Below, in pieces: positions 32,797-45,284 of a stretch of DNA of 64,000 nt. The notes under the pieces are model-generated. The model was not told where the DNA came from, searched no databases, and saw nothing but the letters and a program-made list of their open reading frames with translations. Each line of letters starts with the position of its first letter. Positions within the stretch are counted from its first letter, which is position 1. Position numbers and translations under genes: made by a program. Location: NCBI GenBank assembly GCA_023078555.1, contig CM041200.1, positions 7,928,807 through 7,992,806 of the forward strand, read 5' to 3'. This stretch comes from Ulva prolifera (taxonomy: Eukaryota > Chlorophyta > Ulvophyceae > Ulvales > Ulvaceae).

Positions 32797-35700
32797 TCGT
32801 GCATGTCTGCGAGGCGCTGCGAGATGTTGGACAGCACCTGCAGCAGAAGGGGCACGTCGGATTGGGATCCTGGCCCTGCCAGGCTGGCTGTCTGATATGT
32901 GGGGGGGGGCTACTTAAAATGTGAGGCATCTGTGTGTAGTTACAAAGGACAGAGGCCGGGCAGCGAGCCGTTGCCAGGAATACACACGCAAATCCACTCA
33001 CGCAGTCATGGCACTAGGCCGGGCACGAGCACGTACCACAGCTCGGCCGGTGATGCCAGCCAAAGATTGCAGCCCCGCACGGAGCACAAGAGCATTCCCC
33101 GTACATACACATCTGTGTGTATGTATGTATTCAAGATTACACAGACATCCAATCCATCAAGATAACAGAGCCGTATTCGTTTGGACACCTGTCTCCGTCC
33201 CAGTGTAATCTACAAGCCCGCATCCCGAACGTCCGTGTGTACAAACGACACACAGCCTCCCAACACATGCCACATGCACTCACAGCGACAGGCTGACAGC
33301 GACACTGGCGGATGCACCCATGGCGGCCCCAGCAGTGGCGCCACTCCCTCCTTCAGTAAAGTGATACCTCACACATCCAGTCTCTATACAATCACCTTTC
33401 CACCAAGAACCCCTCATGCAGATCTGCGTTACCTTAGCAACGGCTCCGAATGTACCTGCTGTTCACCAGAATGGGCAGTCAAGATAAGACAGTGCACAGG
33501 CTGGACCGATGCGCGAGGCAGCACGGCGCTAGCTACCAGGGCACGCACCGCGAGTGCGGTGAAGAGGTCCGGCTGCGCCCGCTCGCTCCAGTCCTGCAGG
33601 CTCTCCCCCTTCTCCATGATGATACACGGCGGCAGCGGCCGGCCGCGCGGGTCGACGAGCCCCGCCGTCGCGCCGTCGCACACCGCCTCGACCTGCGGCA
33701 GGAACCGCGCCGCGAACTGAGACAGCGGGACGGTCGACAGGGAGGTGTCGCTGTCGGCGGCCTCGATGGTGGCGTCGGCGCGGACGTGCACGTCCGGGGA
33801 GACGGTGCTGCGCAGGCCGGGGAAGCACGCGGCGTAGAGGGCGGCCTCGGTGACAAACGCTGAGTGGTCGAGGAAGAACTTCACGGCGTAGTGGCAGCTG
33901 TCTTTCCGGTTGCGGCAGAACTGCACGACCGCTTGGCCTGCACAAGGGCAGGGTCAGGGTGCGTGGTGAGTGAAGATGCATGGCGTACATGGGTTGTGTG
34001 AGACAAGGGGGACTGAGAAAAGGAAGTGCATGCGGACGTGGAGGACGATGGAAGTGAGTGGTGCACGGAGATGGACACCGGCCATCGCTCATGCCTGACA
34101 TACATGCATGATAGCGGTGCCGCATGCACACTGGCGTGTCGTGGCGCACCTCCTCTGCGGCGGTCCACCCGGCCAAGCATCACAAACTTGCCGAGGAAGA
34201 GGTGGCGCTCCCGGAAGCAGTCGAGCTGGCGCAGCAGCATGCGGATGCTCTCGTCCGCGAGCAGCGCGTCTGTTGTCGACAGCCCGAGGTTGCTCTGGCT
34301 GTCAGGGTATGCTGTCGACAGCGTGCGGGTCGTGCTGTGCTGCGTGCTGGCCTCCGTGACGACGGCGCGCGATGCGCCGGACGCCGCCGGCTGGAGGTCG
34401 TTGGTGGGAATCTCCGCGTGCTCCGGGATGGCGCACGGCGCGATGTGTGTGGCCCCAACGGGGGGGACGTACACGTCCGTGCTGTGCGTGCTGTGCGTGC
34501 TGTACACGTCGGTGAAGGGGGACATGACGATGGTGCTCCCGGACATGGTGTCGCTGCGGGCGTCAAGGGACGGCTGGCGAAGCATCGACGCGGGGCCGCG
34601 AGCCGGCTCCGTCATGCGCGCCATCGCATGGCCGGGCGCGCTGGCCATGCCGGCGGCGGCCGCCGCGGCCATGAGCGTGTGTGCGCCGTGGTGCAGCGCG
34701 AGCGCCGGCGGCAGGCCCGCCGGCGGCTGCCGCTGCTGAGCCGCCGCCGCGGCGTCCGCTGCGGAGGCGGCCGTGTCGTCCGTCAGCGGCACGCTCGGCT
34801 CGCTCGGCTCGTAGAGCCGCTCCGTGCCCGGCGCCTCGGGCTGCGGCGCGATGAGCGCGAGCGACGGCGGCAGTGCGTAGTCGTACGCCGGGTTCAGCGC
34901 CGAGTCCGGAACGCTCTTCTCCTGCCGCAGAGACGGGTCGCCGTTCAGAGAAATCCCAAACGATACGGACCCCTGCGGGCGGGAGCCGTCGCGCGGCAGT
35001 GAGCTGTATACTGCGGAGCCTGCGCGGGCCATGGAGGCCATGGAATCGAGGCCGACCAGGGGCGGGAACAGGTCGAAATCAGCGTCCGAGACGGAGACAG
35101 TGCCGCCCTGCGTGAACATCGCGGCGGCGTACGACGCCGCATCCCCCGGCGCGCGGGGGCTCGGGGCGCTTGACATCGTTGGGATGTTTCGGACCTGCAC
35201 GCACTGCCCCCGAATAAGCCTCCATCGCATTCACACGGGTCGTCCACCTGTATGCGGAAGACTTCACGGACAGAGACGTGCAGCTCGCAGCAGACGCGTG
35301 CACACAGGACACAGCAGGATGCTGGCGCTTGTCCGGAGTACTGTTCGCAGGCCGCGGCAAACGATGACTGCGACCACGCGACCCAAGCGCGTGAAGACGG
35401 AAGTGCTGTGGCGGTGGCTGCGCCGCACCGGCGCGGAGCCTGCGGCGGCTTGGGTGGTCCGCCAGCCGTCATGGTGTGCACGCTGCCCCGCCGCCTCCTC
35501 GTCTACCACCTTCTCCACGGCGCCGCGCCGCCGCCGCTGCAGGCGCATGAAGCACCACAGCGCGGCCAGCGCGCCCAGCAGGGTCGTGCAGATCAGCACG
35601 ATCAGCAGCGGCACGACCCACGGTTCGCGCTGCGGACTGCCAGGGGGCCTCACCGGCGCGGCGGCCGGCGAGACTGCGGCTGGCAGCGGGACGGGGGGTG

Positions 35701-37678
35701 GGCTTGGGGTGAACGCGCCCCACAGGGTGGCTGAGGCGGGGGTGGGCTCAGGCATGAGACTCGAACGATTCCCCGGCTGCGGCGGGGGGTCCAGCACAAA
35801 CGGCGGCCACGAGTCGGGGACGGGGCGGGTTGCTGGCAGAACCTGAACACAAATTCTTTCTTATGTACTGTTCTTATGTACTTCAGAGATGTTCAATCAT
35901 CGCACCGCATCAATTGAAACACCTCCTCTGCTACAGCAACGTGATCGTTCGGTGCCATTTCCAAGCACCCATGAATGCTGTCCCCCCATACGTATGGCAG
36001 AGATTCTACAGACAAAATTGGGTGACTTTGACAGTGCAGCGTCAATCCGAGCGGATCTGAGCACTCCGCCGTCATGCAAGACGGCTCATCCAGGAAGGTA
36101 AAATCCGCCGGCTGAGTCCGCACTTCTGCCCACGGCGCCCCACACGCACCTGCACCGTCCGCACAAGCCACTCATTGTCTGCCGCCAGCATATCATCCCG
36201 CAGCCGCGAGACTGGCTCGATCCGCAGCAGCAGCGCCTCGTCGTCTTCCGCGCCGTCAAATCGCGCAAGGATCCGCGCGCGCTGCAGGGCCGACTCCTCT
36301 GGACACCCCGGCATCACCGTCGTTCGAGGCACGATCGCGAGAAACACACAGTCGCTCATCACCGCATCAGCGATCCCGAACTCCGCCCCAAACACGCCCG
36401 CGGCGGCCGCCGGAACTGGCTCCACGTCCACATCGTACGCCTCATCGTCCTCCGCGTAATAGACGAAGTTGGAGACTGCGCCCTGTGGGGCCGCGTAGTC
36501 GTTGTTGGACGTGCTGACGACGGCGCCACGGTCGAGGGTGACGTTGGCGAGGGATACGTTGGAGAAGCGGACGGTGCCGTCGAAGGACACGTCAATGAGC
36601 TCCGCAGCGAGGTGGGTGTCGTGGAAGACGGTGTCGTGGACATGCGCGAGGCTGCCGTAGTTGACAATCAACGGGGACTCTGCGCCCCGCCAGCCGGTGA
36701 AGATACACCCTGCATGGCAACGGCAATTGACAGCGGGCGTGCGGGGGGGGGGTGGGGGGGGGGGGTCTGCAAGATGCATCTTCTGGCGTGTGGCAGCTGG
36801 GCCCGCTTTGTTGTGTGGATGCTGCCCTAAAGGAGGTCTAACAGTAATAGCTGCGTGACTGCGCAATCATAACGACAGAGATGACCGCCCAAAAAAACCT
36901 CATGCATGCGCATGAGGATCGCGGTGCGGCGCGGCTGGCCCCTCGGAGTACGCATGAGCATTTAGTCGGCACGGCAAGACGGGCGCACACTCCAGGTGGC
37001 AGAAACAGACGCCGTGACGGCTTCTGTCCCGCCCACATGCTGCCAGTACAGGCGGGAGCGCACCCGAGACGAGTGCCGCCGTACTCCTCAGAAACAGCGA
37101 GATACCGCGCGTCGAGCCACGCGCAGCTGCATGGAAGGTGACGGCCGTGACGTACAGGCCGCTGCGCCCGATGTCCAGGCTATTGCTGTAGGGCAGCGTT
37201 GAGATGAACGCGGAGCCGGGCCACACGGCGTCGCGGCGGAGCTGCAGGTAGAGGTTGTCCACGAGCACGTCGCCACCGATGTGCTTCAGGAAGGGCTGGT
37301 CAACGATGACGAGGCACTGGAAGGGCTTCAGCGGGAGGAGCTCCCGCGCCTCGGCCGGGGAGAGGCCGAGGGCGGCCGCGGCGTCGGGGTCGGAGCAGTT
37401 GCCCTGCAGTAGGCTCCGTGTTTGGCGTGTGGCACTTGCATGGTGGCCATGCGTGTGGAGAGATGTGGGTCGGGGGGCGCTGCGGCGCCCATGCTGCTGG
37501 ACGCTGACAGGCCGCAAGGACTCAGCATGTCTGGCCTGAGCAGTTGCATGGCATGACTACCAGAGCAGGACGAGATTGATTGGCTCGCATTTGGTGGCAT
37601 CGAGAACGTCTCGATTACATTTAAAACACGGGGGGGCGGGGGCGTAGGTTATGGCAGAGATCGTGTCGAAGCCGGGCA

Positions 37679-37712
<34 letters not shown>

Positions 37713-38318
37713 TGATGCAGCACTGCTGCCTAGATTCCGCACAATTGGTGGTGGCCACTGGTGGCCGCATCTATGCACTGCTGAAGTTGCAAGAGGCCCA
37801 CAGGTAGCATGTGTTATGTTCCTTTTTATATATTGATGGACGAGAGAGTGGGTACAGACCCGAATGCTACGGAGCGGGCGGAACGCGTAAATCAGCGCTG
37901 GATCATCACCATCATAGTCCAAGCTGCCCAGCGTCGGATCAATTGACGGTTCCAGACCCCGGAGATCAAGATGGGCCCGTATCTCGATGTCACGGGCAGG
38001 TGCTTGAGCAGCCTTCTGCAGGTCCTCCCCCGAACCCACCGGGGTGACCACTGCTGCAGGGATGTTCAGGATTGGCACAGGCGCTGGCGCCATCCTGCTG
38101 CCTGCCTGAGCACCACTTGCCTGCGGTTCAGGCGCTGCAGCTGCTGGAATTGATATGCTGTCATCTTGGGGGGGAGCAAGCTGTTCCGGGCCTTGCAACG
38201 GGCTTTGCAACAGGCTGCGGCTTGGGATTGAAGCACGGACCTGCACAGAGAAGCACCTCGCCAGCGCCGGGAGGATACTGAAGGGCAGAACGCGACGACT
38301 GCAGCAGATATTGGGCAT
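31522..38318 (-). CDS. Receptor kinase family copy D (beta-helix ectodomain, TM, kinase)
   Basis: Exons are 38318 (ATG) or 38240 to 37860, 37403-37064, 36709-36150, 35842-35429, 35194-34150, 33937-33549, 32837-32511 and 31719-31522 (stop). The frame is kept at every join; about 1,217 residues follow 38240, plus 26 from the upstream ATG (RRVLPFSILPALA, a moderate signal-peptide candidate). The ectodomain shows DIEIRAHLDLRGL, GNCSDPDAAAALGL, PFQCLVIVDQPFL, GCIFTGWRGAESP, VSLANVTLDRGAVV, YYAEDDEAYDV and SDCVF. The membrane exon has VPLLIVLICTTLLGALAALW followed by RLQRRRR. The juxtamembrane exon is Ala/Ser/Pro/Gln-rich and ends LFLGKFVMLGR. The kinase shows YAVKFFLDHSAF, EAALYAACFP, CIIMEKGESLQDW, HRDLKPANVMW, VIDFGCV, AAPEV, DAWSLG and NPRRRVS. 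All key catalytic residues are present. It is the most regular minus-strand copy. Confidence 0.9.
36743..36765. repeat. G10-T-G12 tract (C-rich on the copy D sense strand)
   Basis: This tract lies in the intron before the exon that starts GCIFTGW, about 35 nt upstream of its acceptor, where it would act as a C-rich pyrimidine tract. Confidence 0.9.
37679..37711. repeat. G33 homopolymer (C33 on the copy D sense strand)
   Basis: 33 consecutive G lie in the first mapped intron of gene D. It is the second-longest homopolymer of the window; the longest is in the equivalent intron of gene E. Confidence 0.95.
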
Positions 38319-40096
38319 AGTTGCTGGACTTTTGCCTTCATCATCGAGGCTAGGCCGTGTCTGGGAATTGGACTGCCCTTGCCACAGCCATTTTACAGGG
38401 ATACCAGCAGAACCCGTTGTTCTCCGGTGCCTGATCCCCGGTAACTTCATTGCATGCACTTCCGAAGGATTCAGGCGGAGATAGCGTATCCGGTGCGCGT
38501 TGGTGAGATGCGACCAGTGGCACAGCTTGACTGATTATCCAAAGTCTAGTGTCTGGAAAGATCTGGCGGTCGCAACTCTACTATCCATATCTTAGCATTC
38601 ATCCAGAATGACGACGAAGAACGCTGGATAACAGCATTCAGCCATACTGCAGAGTCACGCTGCTGATGGGCCACTGCCGGCGACAGCGTCGCCAAGCAGC
38701 CGCTAATAAAGAAAAAAACTACACGAACAGAATATCCTATACGTTGGATGATGTCTGGACACGCTCTAAATCTTGTGCATGTTACGCCAATGTGACAGCG
38801 GCTCACTGCTAGCTGACGCAGTTCTCGTCCCAGCTGGGGAATTTCGATTAACTCCATGCAGAGCGCACACTTTGCGATACAAATGATGCCCACATATAGA
38901 GGCTCCACGGGATCTGAAGGAGGGTATGCGTGAGGCGGCAGAAGAATTGCCGAATGGGCCGGTGACACACATCACCGGCCAGCAGAGCCTATGGCACTCC
39001 GCCAGTAGTGAAGTCAGCGACAGCCCGCAGCAAAACAGTTATGTTATGTCGATGACTTGAACAACATGTGGAAAGGCGCTACGTACCGCCAGGTCGTCAG
39101 CAGGTGCCACGCAACGCCCAGTCGCGCACAGCAGCGACAGCGCTACCACAAAACGAAGAATTGCCTGAACCCCACGCCCACATCGCTGAATGTCCATTAT
39201 TCACTCAAACATGCTTCAATGCTGGCGCTGACGGGGAAAGATGCTCCGTCCGAGAACGCTGCGGAGTGATACTATTCGATGTTGCCACGTTCTGCAGTCA
39301 TACTCACTATCTCCGTTCAGCAGTCACAGGTAGCGCCCTTTCTGGCTCAATTGCTGATGCGATCAACAAGATTAGCTGCTTCTGCTGCAGTGCTGCGCCT
39401 GGTATCGGATGACACGAGATGCATGCACTGCTCTCCTGTGTGAAACAGCTGTACCGAGTGGTCTGGGAGATTCGTACAGCACGCCTGGGCGTCGTCGACC
39501 GTCTTTACTACCTGACACCTGTTAGCTGCAGCCGAAAGCAGCGTCGCGGCGCCACATTTGGATGGTCCAGGCAGCTCGCAGCGTGGACGTGATGTGCATC
39601 GCGATCCATCGGTGAGCAGATTTGGGGCAATTCGCACGCCATCGTGTGCATGTCGTCTCATGCATGCGCCACATCATCAAATATTCAACCGAAAACCAGG
39701 CGACAGGACGATTTCCCGGTCTACGGTTCTCGCTCGGTGCGTGCAGGCTCATACAAGTTTGCGAGGAGCTTTGCACGCTCTTTCTACTGCAGCAGCATGT
39801 CGAATCGTACACAGCGCACTAGCGTGCTCGGGTGCTACAAATGTACTCAAGGCGCTACATATACACAACCGAGCGCCGCCTAGCATCTACATGTGCCGCT
39901 GCGAGGCATCATGATTTGAGCCTAGCGGTTGTCTGCCTGCGGCCTGTCCGGTCCGTTGTCCACGCGGATGACATAGTCGATAACTCAGATTGCGTTGCAA
40001 GCTGCTTTCGCCATGTGTAATGCCGACGACAAGCGCAATGCGATCTGCCACGTTGGCGCACGTGTGCCGCGTCTGCATGCGCCGGAGGCCATGGCA

Positions 40097-40163
40097 GCAG
40101 CGATCCTGCACGCAGCTGTCGCCATGCAAGCGGCGATCCTGCACGCAGCTGTCGCCATGCAAG
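40097..40163. repeat. 33-bp tandem duplication
   Basis: GCGATCCTGCACGCAGCTGT plus CGCCATGCAAGCG occurs twice in direct tandem. Confidence 0.85.
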
Positions 40164-43100
40164 CGGATCCGCTTCGAAGATCCATCGATGACAGCCATTG
40201 CCACTCTACTGCGCCAGCAAGTGGACCCGCTTCAAGGCTCGTGCAGCAGTGTGCGTTATGCGCCCGGAGGTTTGACAACGCGCATGCATGAATCTCGGAA
40301 ACACAACCGTTTGTTTGCGGAAGTGCGCAATACGGCGTGATTGCGCGACGGCATGCTGCAGCGATGTGCACGCGCACTTTGTGTATGACGCTGTTGTGAT
40401 TCCGCTCCCGGTATTGCACGTTGTTAATTGCCGCCGTCGCGCAGCTGCCTTCCCGTCTTTGCCCCTGCAGCTGTAACACAGCTAGCTATAGCCACGTGCA
40501 TGCATGGCTCCGCTTGCGTGGCCGCTGTGCCTGAGTAGTCTGACGGCTTTACTCGTGCGAACATGTGGTGCTACCTGCCTCTCCGACTTGAGTGAATCTG
40601 TTTGAATACACTAATGTGTACAAAATTTTCATGGCAACATGTTGCAACACAGCGTTCAGGTCCGCGGCGGCATGAGTCTGTTACCGCTGTTCAAGAGATC
40701 ACAGCATTCGCCTGCACAGTTTTCTTACGCCTTCATCAATACATAACCCTGGCCGTCATCCAGCACTGGAGCCGTGCGCCCTTGCCGGTCCTATGTACAG
40801 TGACCACTGTCCCGTTGGGGCTGCCGTCACACCGCGTGCTGTGTGAATCTAGCATGACATGGCAGTGCACCCCTCCGCCATGCTTCGCCGGTGCACCGCG
40901 GTGGCGCTGGCGCTCATGGCGGTACGCTGTAGAAAGCCTTGAGCTTTTATACGTGGCATATGATACTCGATGTTTATGTCAGACATCCGCGCTGTGACGT
41001 GAACGCTCCTGCGCAGCGGCACGCCGATGCTACCAAGAACATACGGCAGGCCTCGCAGCCTGAGTCAATCCGCTTGCGAACAAGATTCCATCCTACAAAT
41101 TGATACGATTGTTGTTGAGCCTATGTAGCTACTGTTTTAGCCACGGCACTACTCTGTCCCTGTGATATCGCAGTGGCATGTGCCGGCTTGTCTGCGAGCC
41201 TGTGTGTCTGTGGCAACACATATCCACTGCACGAGCCTTTCGAAGAGTTGTTGCTGTTGGTGCTTTGGTGTTGGCTCGCTGGTCAATGAGATGCTGGGTG
41301 CATGTGGCAATAGCTCCGGATGCGCAGCTGCTACTAGCTATGCTGACCTTTCCAATGGCCCGCAGCAGCATTGCCCGACAAACAAAGTGGATGTATGGTA
41401 TTCGTGCTATACTTGTCGTTTCGCGTGTGCCTCTGCCGTACAGTAACTGCAGCAGTTTGCATCGCACGGCCAACATGAGATGATTCGTGCAGCCATGCGT
41501 GACAATATTACTCGTCCCTTACAAAAACATCTTGCAGTACGTTATAAAGCTTGAATGCGTCCGTTACTTCTACGTGTGGTGCTCGCTGATTGCCATGCGC
41601 TGAGGCACTTGAGACAAATCAACAACAGCACATTGCAACTATTCACTACATAGAACGACGAGACGACATCGCGCATAAGGAAGCAAGCTGAAATTATACA
41701 AACTCTCAACTTTGGCGATTGCCTGCCGCCCAGGAGTGACCTAGCCATAACAGCTCGCGGAGGCAAGTCTCTAGCGCAAGCTTAATTAAGCAGCGTTGTC
41801 TTGCCAGCCCTCGCTGGGCAGCATCGCAAGCATGTCGCGCAAAGCAAAGCGCCAACACTTGAACGGTCAGTTGCGTCTTCTGGTGTAACAGGGCGCAATC
41901 GTGTGTTGGTTTGTACTCCTAGGCTGCGCAGTTGCACGTTGTGGAGGTGACTGCGCGCTCGTGCGGTTGACGTCATTACCAGGTGCAGCGGGTCATCATC
42001 CGGCACGTGACACCACTACGTCTTTGACATGCACACGACTGCGTCACAGGACAGTGGTCAATGTAAACATGGTCCACTTGCCATTGTGGCCACGTGTACA
42101 CGCGTGTGGCCGTCAAGCTGATGACGTGTGTATACGTAGGCTATCGCAGCTCCCACGCGACGCGCTGGCATGCGATGACCACGGTGATGCCGGCACATCC
42201 GCGATGCCACAGTGGTCGCACGGTGCGACTCGCACGTGCACCGCCACCTGGTGCTTGCTATTACATGACTGTATGCATTTCAGTGCCACTACACGCCAAC
42301 ACTCAATGCCCAGCATTTCAGCGCCGTTCACGTACTTCTGTGGTGAGCAGGTCGCGTAGCACAGCAGTAACGCAACCCTTTGTTGCGACGCTAGACTGCA
42401 GCTGCAGCTCTTAAAGGGCATACTTTAGACCTTCGGATTTGCGCGACTTCTGACGTAGATAGACCTCATCATGCGGCAGACATAGTTCGCACGCATATAC
42501 GGGCGATCTTGGCCGAGCACTGGATGACAGCGGATGTGGACAGCATGCAGTTTTGCTTCTTTGCTGTTCACGGAGGACCATCTGCGGGTGTGTGTCACGT
42601 ATTTCGCCGGTGCCTAGCTATGTCTAGATGCCTGCGCACGCGGCAGCCAGAAACGCCGCACGCAGCATGTTACAGCATGTGAACAACTGCATCTGCATGC
42701 GTGCGTAGGCCTGCTTCCTGACTTGCAGTGGTAACGCGTACTACCCAGTAGTTCACCACGAGTCGAGCGCACGATAACGCGAGCCGAGACGAGTTGATCG
42801 CGAGGATGCTCAGCAACTGATGCATCTCATCCGATGCAGTCCTGCGCACGCATACTGTAGGGGTAGGGGGCTTGAAGTGGTGGGAACAGCTGTTGTCCAA
42901 GAATTACCTTGAGAGTGGCGGGAAGTGGTGCGACAGCTCGCGCGTACGCGCTGGCCTGGCTGTCGGCCAGTGGCCTGGCTCAAATGGGTACACCTGAAGG
43001 GTTCCTTGAGGGTGCCTGAACTTGCTGAGAGTATTACTGCAGCACCAGCTGTCTCTGTGCAGGTCTCCGTGAAAGTATAGATGTACTTCTGGATGTTGCA

Positions 43101-43290
43101 GGCCGTGCCATGGCGTCTCTAACACTAGAGAATCCCTCAAGGAACAACGGCTCGGTTAATTCAGAGTTAGCTGTTTTAAAACTTCAATCGGGAATCACGG
43201 CGTCGTCGCGAGGGCAGCAGCATGTGTGGCATGTTCACCCAGGGGGCGAAGCAGCTGCAGCTCAACCAGAGACGTGCATACTTTTGTGTC

Positions 43291-43404
43291 AAGTAAAGTA
43301 AATCTGAATTTACTGAGCCGTATCCTATTGGTTTGACAACTCCGAAAACGGGATCACATATGCCGAACAATAACAATGATCACATATGCCGAACAATAAC
43401 AATG
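43291..43404. repeat. R3 repeat with a 26-bp tandem duplication at its end
   Basis: It starts AGTAAAGTAAATCTGAATTT and ends with two tandem copies of ATCACATATGCCGAACAATA plus ACAATG (about 43353-43404). An R2 element begins right after it at about 43411. Confidence 0.65.
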
Positions 43405-43410
43405 CCGACC

Positions 43411-43645
43411 ATATGTGTAACAAGGAAAAGGCAAGCACGGCAGAACCGCGAGCAACGACCAGGGGGACCGCACACCCACGCAACCAGCCACACGCAGCAC
43501 ACACCAGCCCACCCACGCAATGTCAGCACGTGCACGGGCCACAGCCACACAGCCACACACAAGTCTGTACACCCCACACGCACAAGCACACCCGCACGCC
43601 CACCCACCCACACTCGCACCCCGCCCACCAGCCCGGCTCCAGAGT
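43411..43645 (-). mobile_element. R2 element, long copy
   Basis: The plus strand starts TGTGTAACAAGGAAAAGGCA and continues GCAACGACCAGGGGGACCGC, then a C-rich stretch with CACAGCCACACAGCCACACA. It shares about 230 bp of layout with the 598-bp copy at 28726. No target duplication was resolved. Confidence 0.6.
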
Positions 43646-44308
43646 CCCGATGCATGCTTATGTGCATCAGCAACCGGCTGGGTGGACCCTGGCCCGTAAG
43701 TGTGCGCGTGGCAAGACTCCAAAGGCGGACAGTGCCCAAAACGCTGCCGGCAGTGAGAGCACCCACACAGCAGCACTTCCCAAAGCCTCCAATGCGGGCT
43801 GCGCTCCACACATCCACGCCCCGCGGATCATCAGTGCCGGGTCGCCTTGCAGTGTCTACGGGGCTGGACAGGACAGCTGCCGTCGATATCCAGAACTCAG
43901 TACCAGATCTGGACATGTGGAGTTGTTGTATGTGATTGGGCCTGACAGCCCAACACTGCCGCACATGTGCACCCGCCCCAAGGCAGCGGCCATGATGCGA
44001 GGAGCGGATAGGTTACGCAGTGTACTGGAGCATGCTCGATTTGGCTGCCGTCCGCATGGACAGCCTCAGGTTCAGAACTGCCCGTGTGGAACAAAGGCAA
44101 AGCCAGAGAGGCAGGTTGCAGCCGCAGGACACAAACAGGGGCACAACACACGCAAGCACCCGCTGGCATTCAAATGGCCTGTGTGAGATAAGCCGCCTCA
44201 GAGTGCAGCCGATGCCATACGAGGCTCCGTGCCACCGCCGGTGCACTCGCCTGTTTTGTGTTCTCACCGCGCACATCCGCACGCAACAAGCATTCACATG
44301 CGCGCCCT

Positions 44309-44597
44309 CCCTCCCCTCTGTGTTGCAAGGACAAAGCAAGCAAGGCAGGTGGCACCGCGAGGCAGGTGTTGCAACGACCAGGGGATCCGCACACCCACGC
44401 AACCGGCAACACGCAGCATATGTGCATGCACACACCAACACACCCGTGTAGGTGTCGCGTGCGTGGGTGTCTGTGTGTTTGCTTCGTTTGTTTGCTTCTT
44501 TCGCGGTGCTGCCCGCCTTCAAGTTGCTGCCTTTGTCCTTGTAACACACCAACACACCCGTGCAGCGCTGCCGCGCGGCAGCACCCTCCCCTCTGTG
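44309..44597 (-). mobile_element. R2 element (outer) interrupted by a second R2 element
   Basis: CCCTCCCCTCTGTG at 44309-44322 recurs at 44584-44597. The outer insert starts TTGCAAGGACAAAGCAAGCA on the plus strand, so its 3' end is at the left. Removing the inner insert and one copy of its 18-bp duplication leaves an outer element of about 147 bp. Confidence 0.78.
44431..44562 (+). mobile_element. R2 element (inner) nested in another R2, 18-bp target duplication
   Basis: CACACCAACACACCCGTG at 44431-44448 recurs exactly at 44545-44562. The 96-bp insert ends CTTTCGCGGTGCTGCCCGCC and TTTGTCCTTGTAA, the subtype with the TTTCGCGG core, in the opposite orientation to its host element. This shows the TTTCGCGG subtype was mobile after the TGCTCGCGG subtype was in place. 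Confidence 0.85.
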
Positions 44598-45174
44598 TGC
44601 ATGGCGAAACTCGGCACCGCAGTGCAGGCTGCGCGAGGAATGCATGCCCACCCGCCATCAACACCCAGGGCCAGCGGCGGTGCTGGGTGTGTACCTAGTC
44701 CCTGGGCCCAGGCCGAAGCTGGCTCTCGCTGCTGCGGTGGAGGGTGCACCGGCTGCCAGTGTAGTGAGGCCAGCACGCAGCACGCAGCATGTTCACACGC
44801 AGCAGCCTGAGGCCGCACAGCACAGCACAGTACTCGTCACCAGCGGGGAGGCCAGTGGCAGGAGCTCCCGTTGGCGGTACCTTGACTAAAGCTTTGAAAT
44901 TCTACGGCCCACGCACAGTCACCTCGAATTGGGAGGTAAGATGACGGTCAAAGTACGCGGTCTTTGTTGTGTTAGCCCCCACAGAGTTTGGCCTGACTGA
45001 GGGCAGTGGTTGAGAGGCCGCACATTCATGCTCCGTAACAGGGTGCGCCTAGTGTGCGCCCGTGTGGCGCTTTCAGGAGCCGCCACCTCTGTATGGGGTA
45101 TGTGTCGGGATGCTGCCTGGATGAGCGCGTGGCACGGTGCTTGCGGATGCCGAGACTCGGATCACCAGAGGGTG

Positions 45175-45199
45175 CCCCCCCCCCCCCCCCCCCCCCCCC
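45175..45199. repeat. C25 homopolymer
   Basis: 25 consecutive C lie about 30 bp left of the perfect hairpin at 45231. No gene was recognised around it. Confidence 0.95.
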
Positions 45200-45230
45200 G
45201 AACAGACTGATCAGCCTGATCAGACTGCGT

Positions 45231-45284
45231 CCCGGGCAGCCTCACGAATAGTCACTCGATTGACTATTCGTGAGGCTGCCCGGG
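45231..45284. repeat. Perfect 24-bp stem hairpin with 6-nt loop
   Basis: The left arm CCCGGGCAGCCTCACGAATA plus GTCA is matched without error by TGACTATTCGTGAGGCTGCC plus CGGG, around the loop CTCGAT. It is not followed by a T run and lies in gene-poor DNA, so a terminator role is unlikely. Confidence 0.92.

Noticed and set aside
34124..35002. Long plus-strand open frame (292 codons, Arg-rich) opposite copy D
   Set aside because: It is the antisense shadow of the GC-rich juxtamembrane exon of gene D; the minus-strand frame has conserved family motifs at its end and splices in phase.
45231..45284. Hairpin as a transcription terminator
   Set aside because: No T run follows it, no gene ends there, and this type of terminator is not expected in a eukaryotic nucleus.
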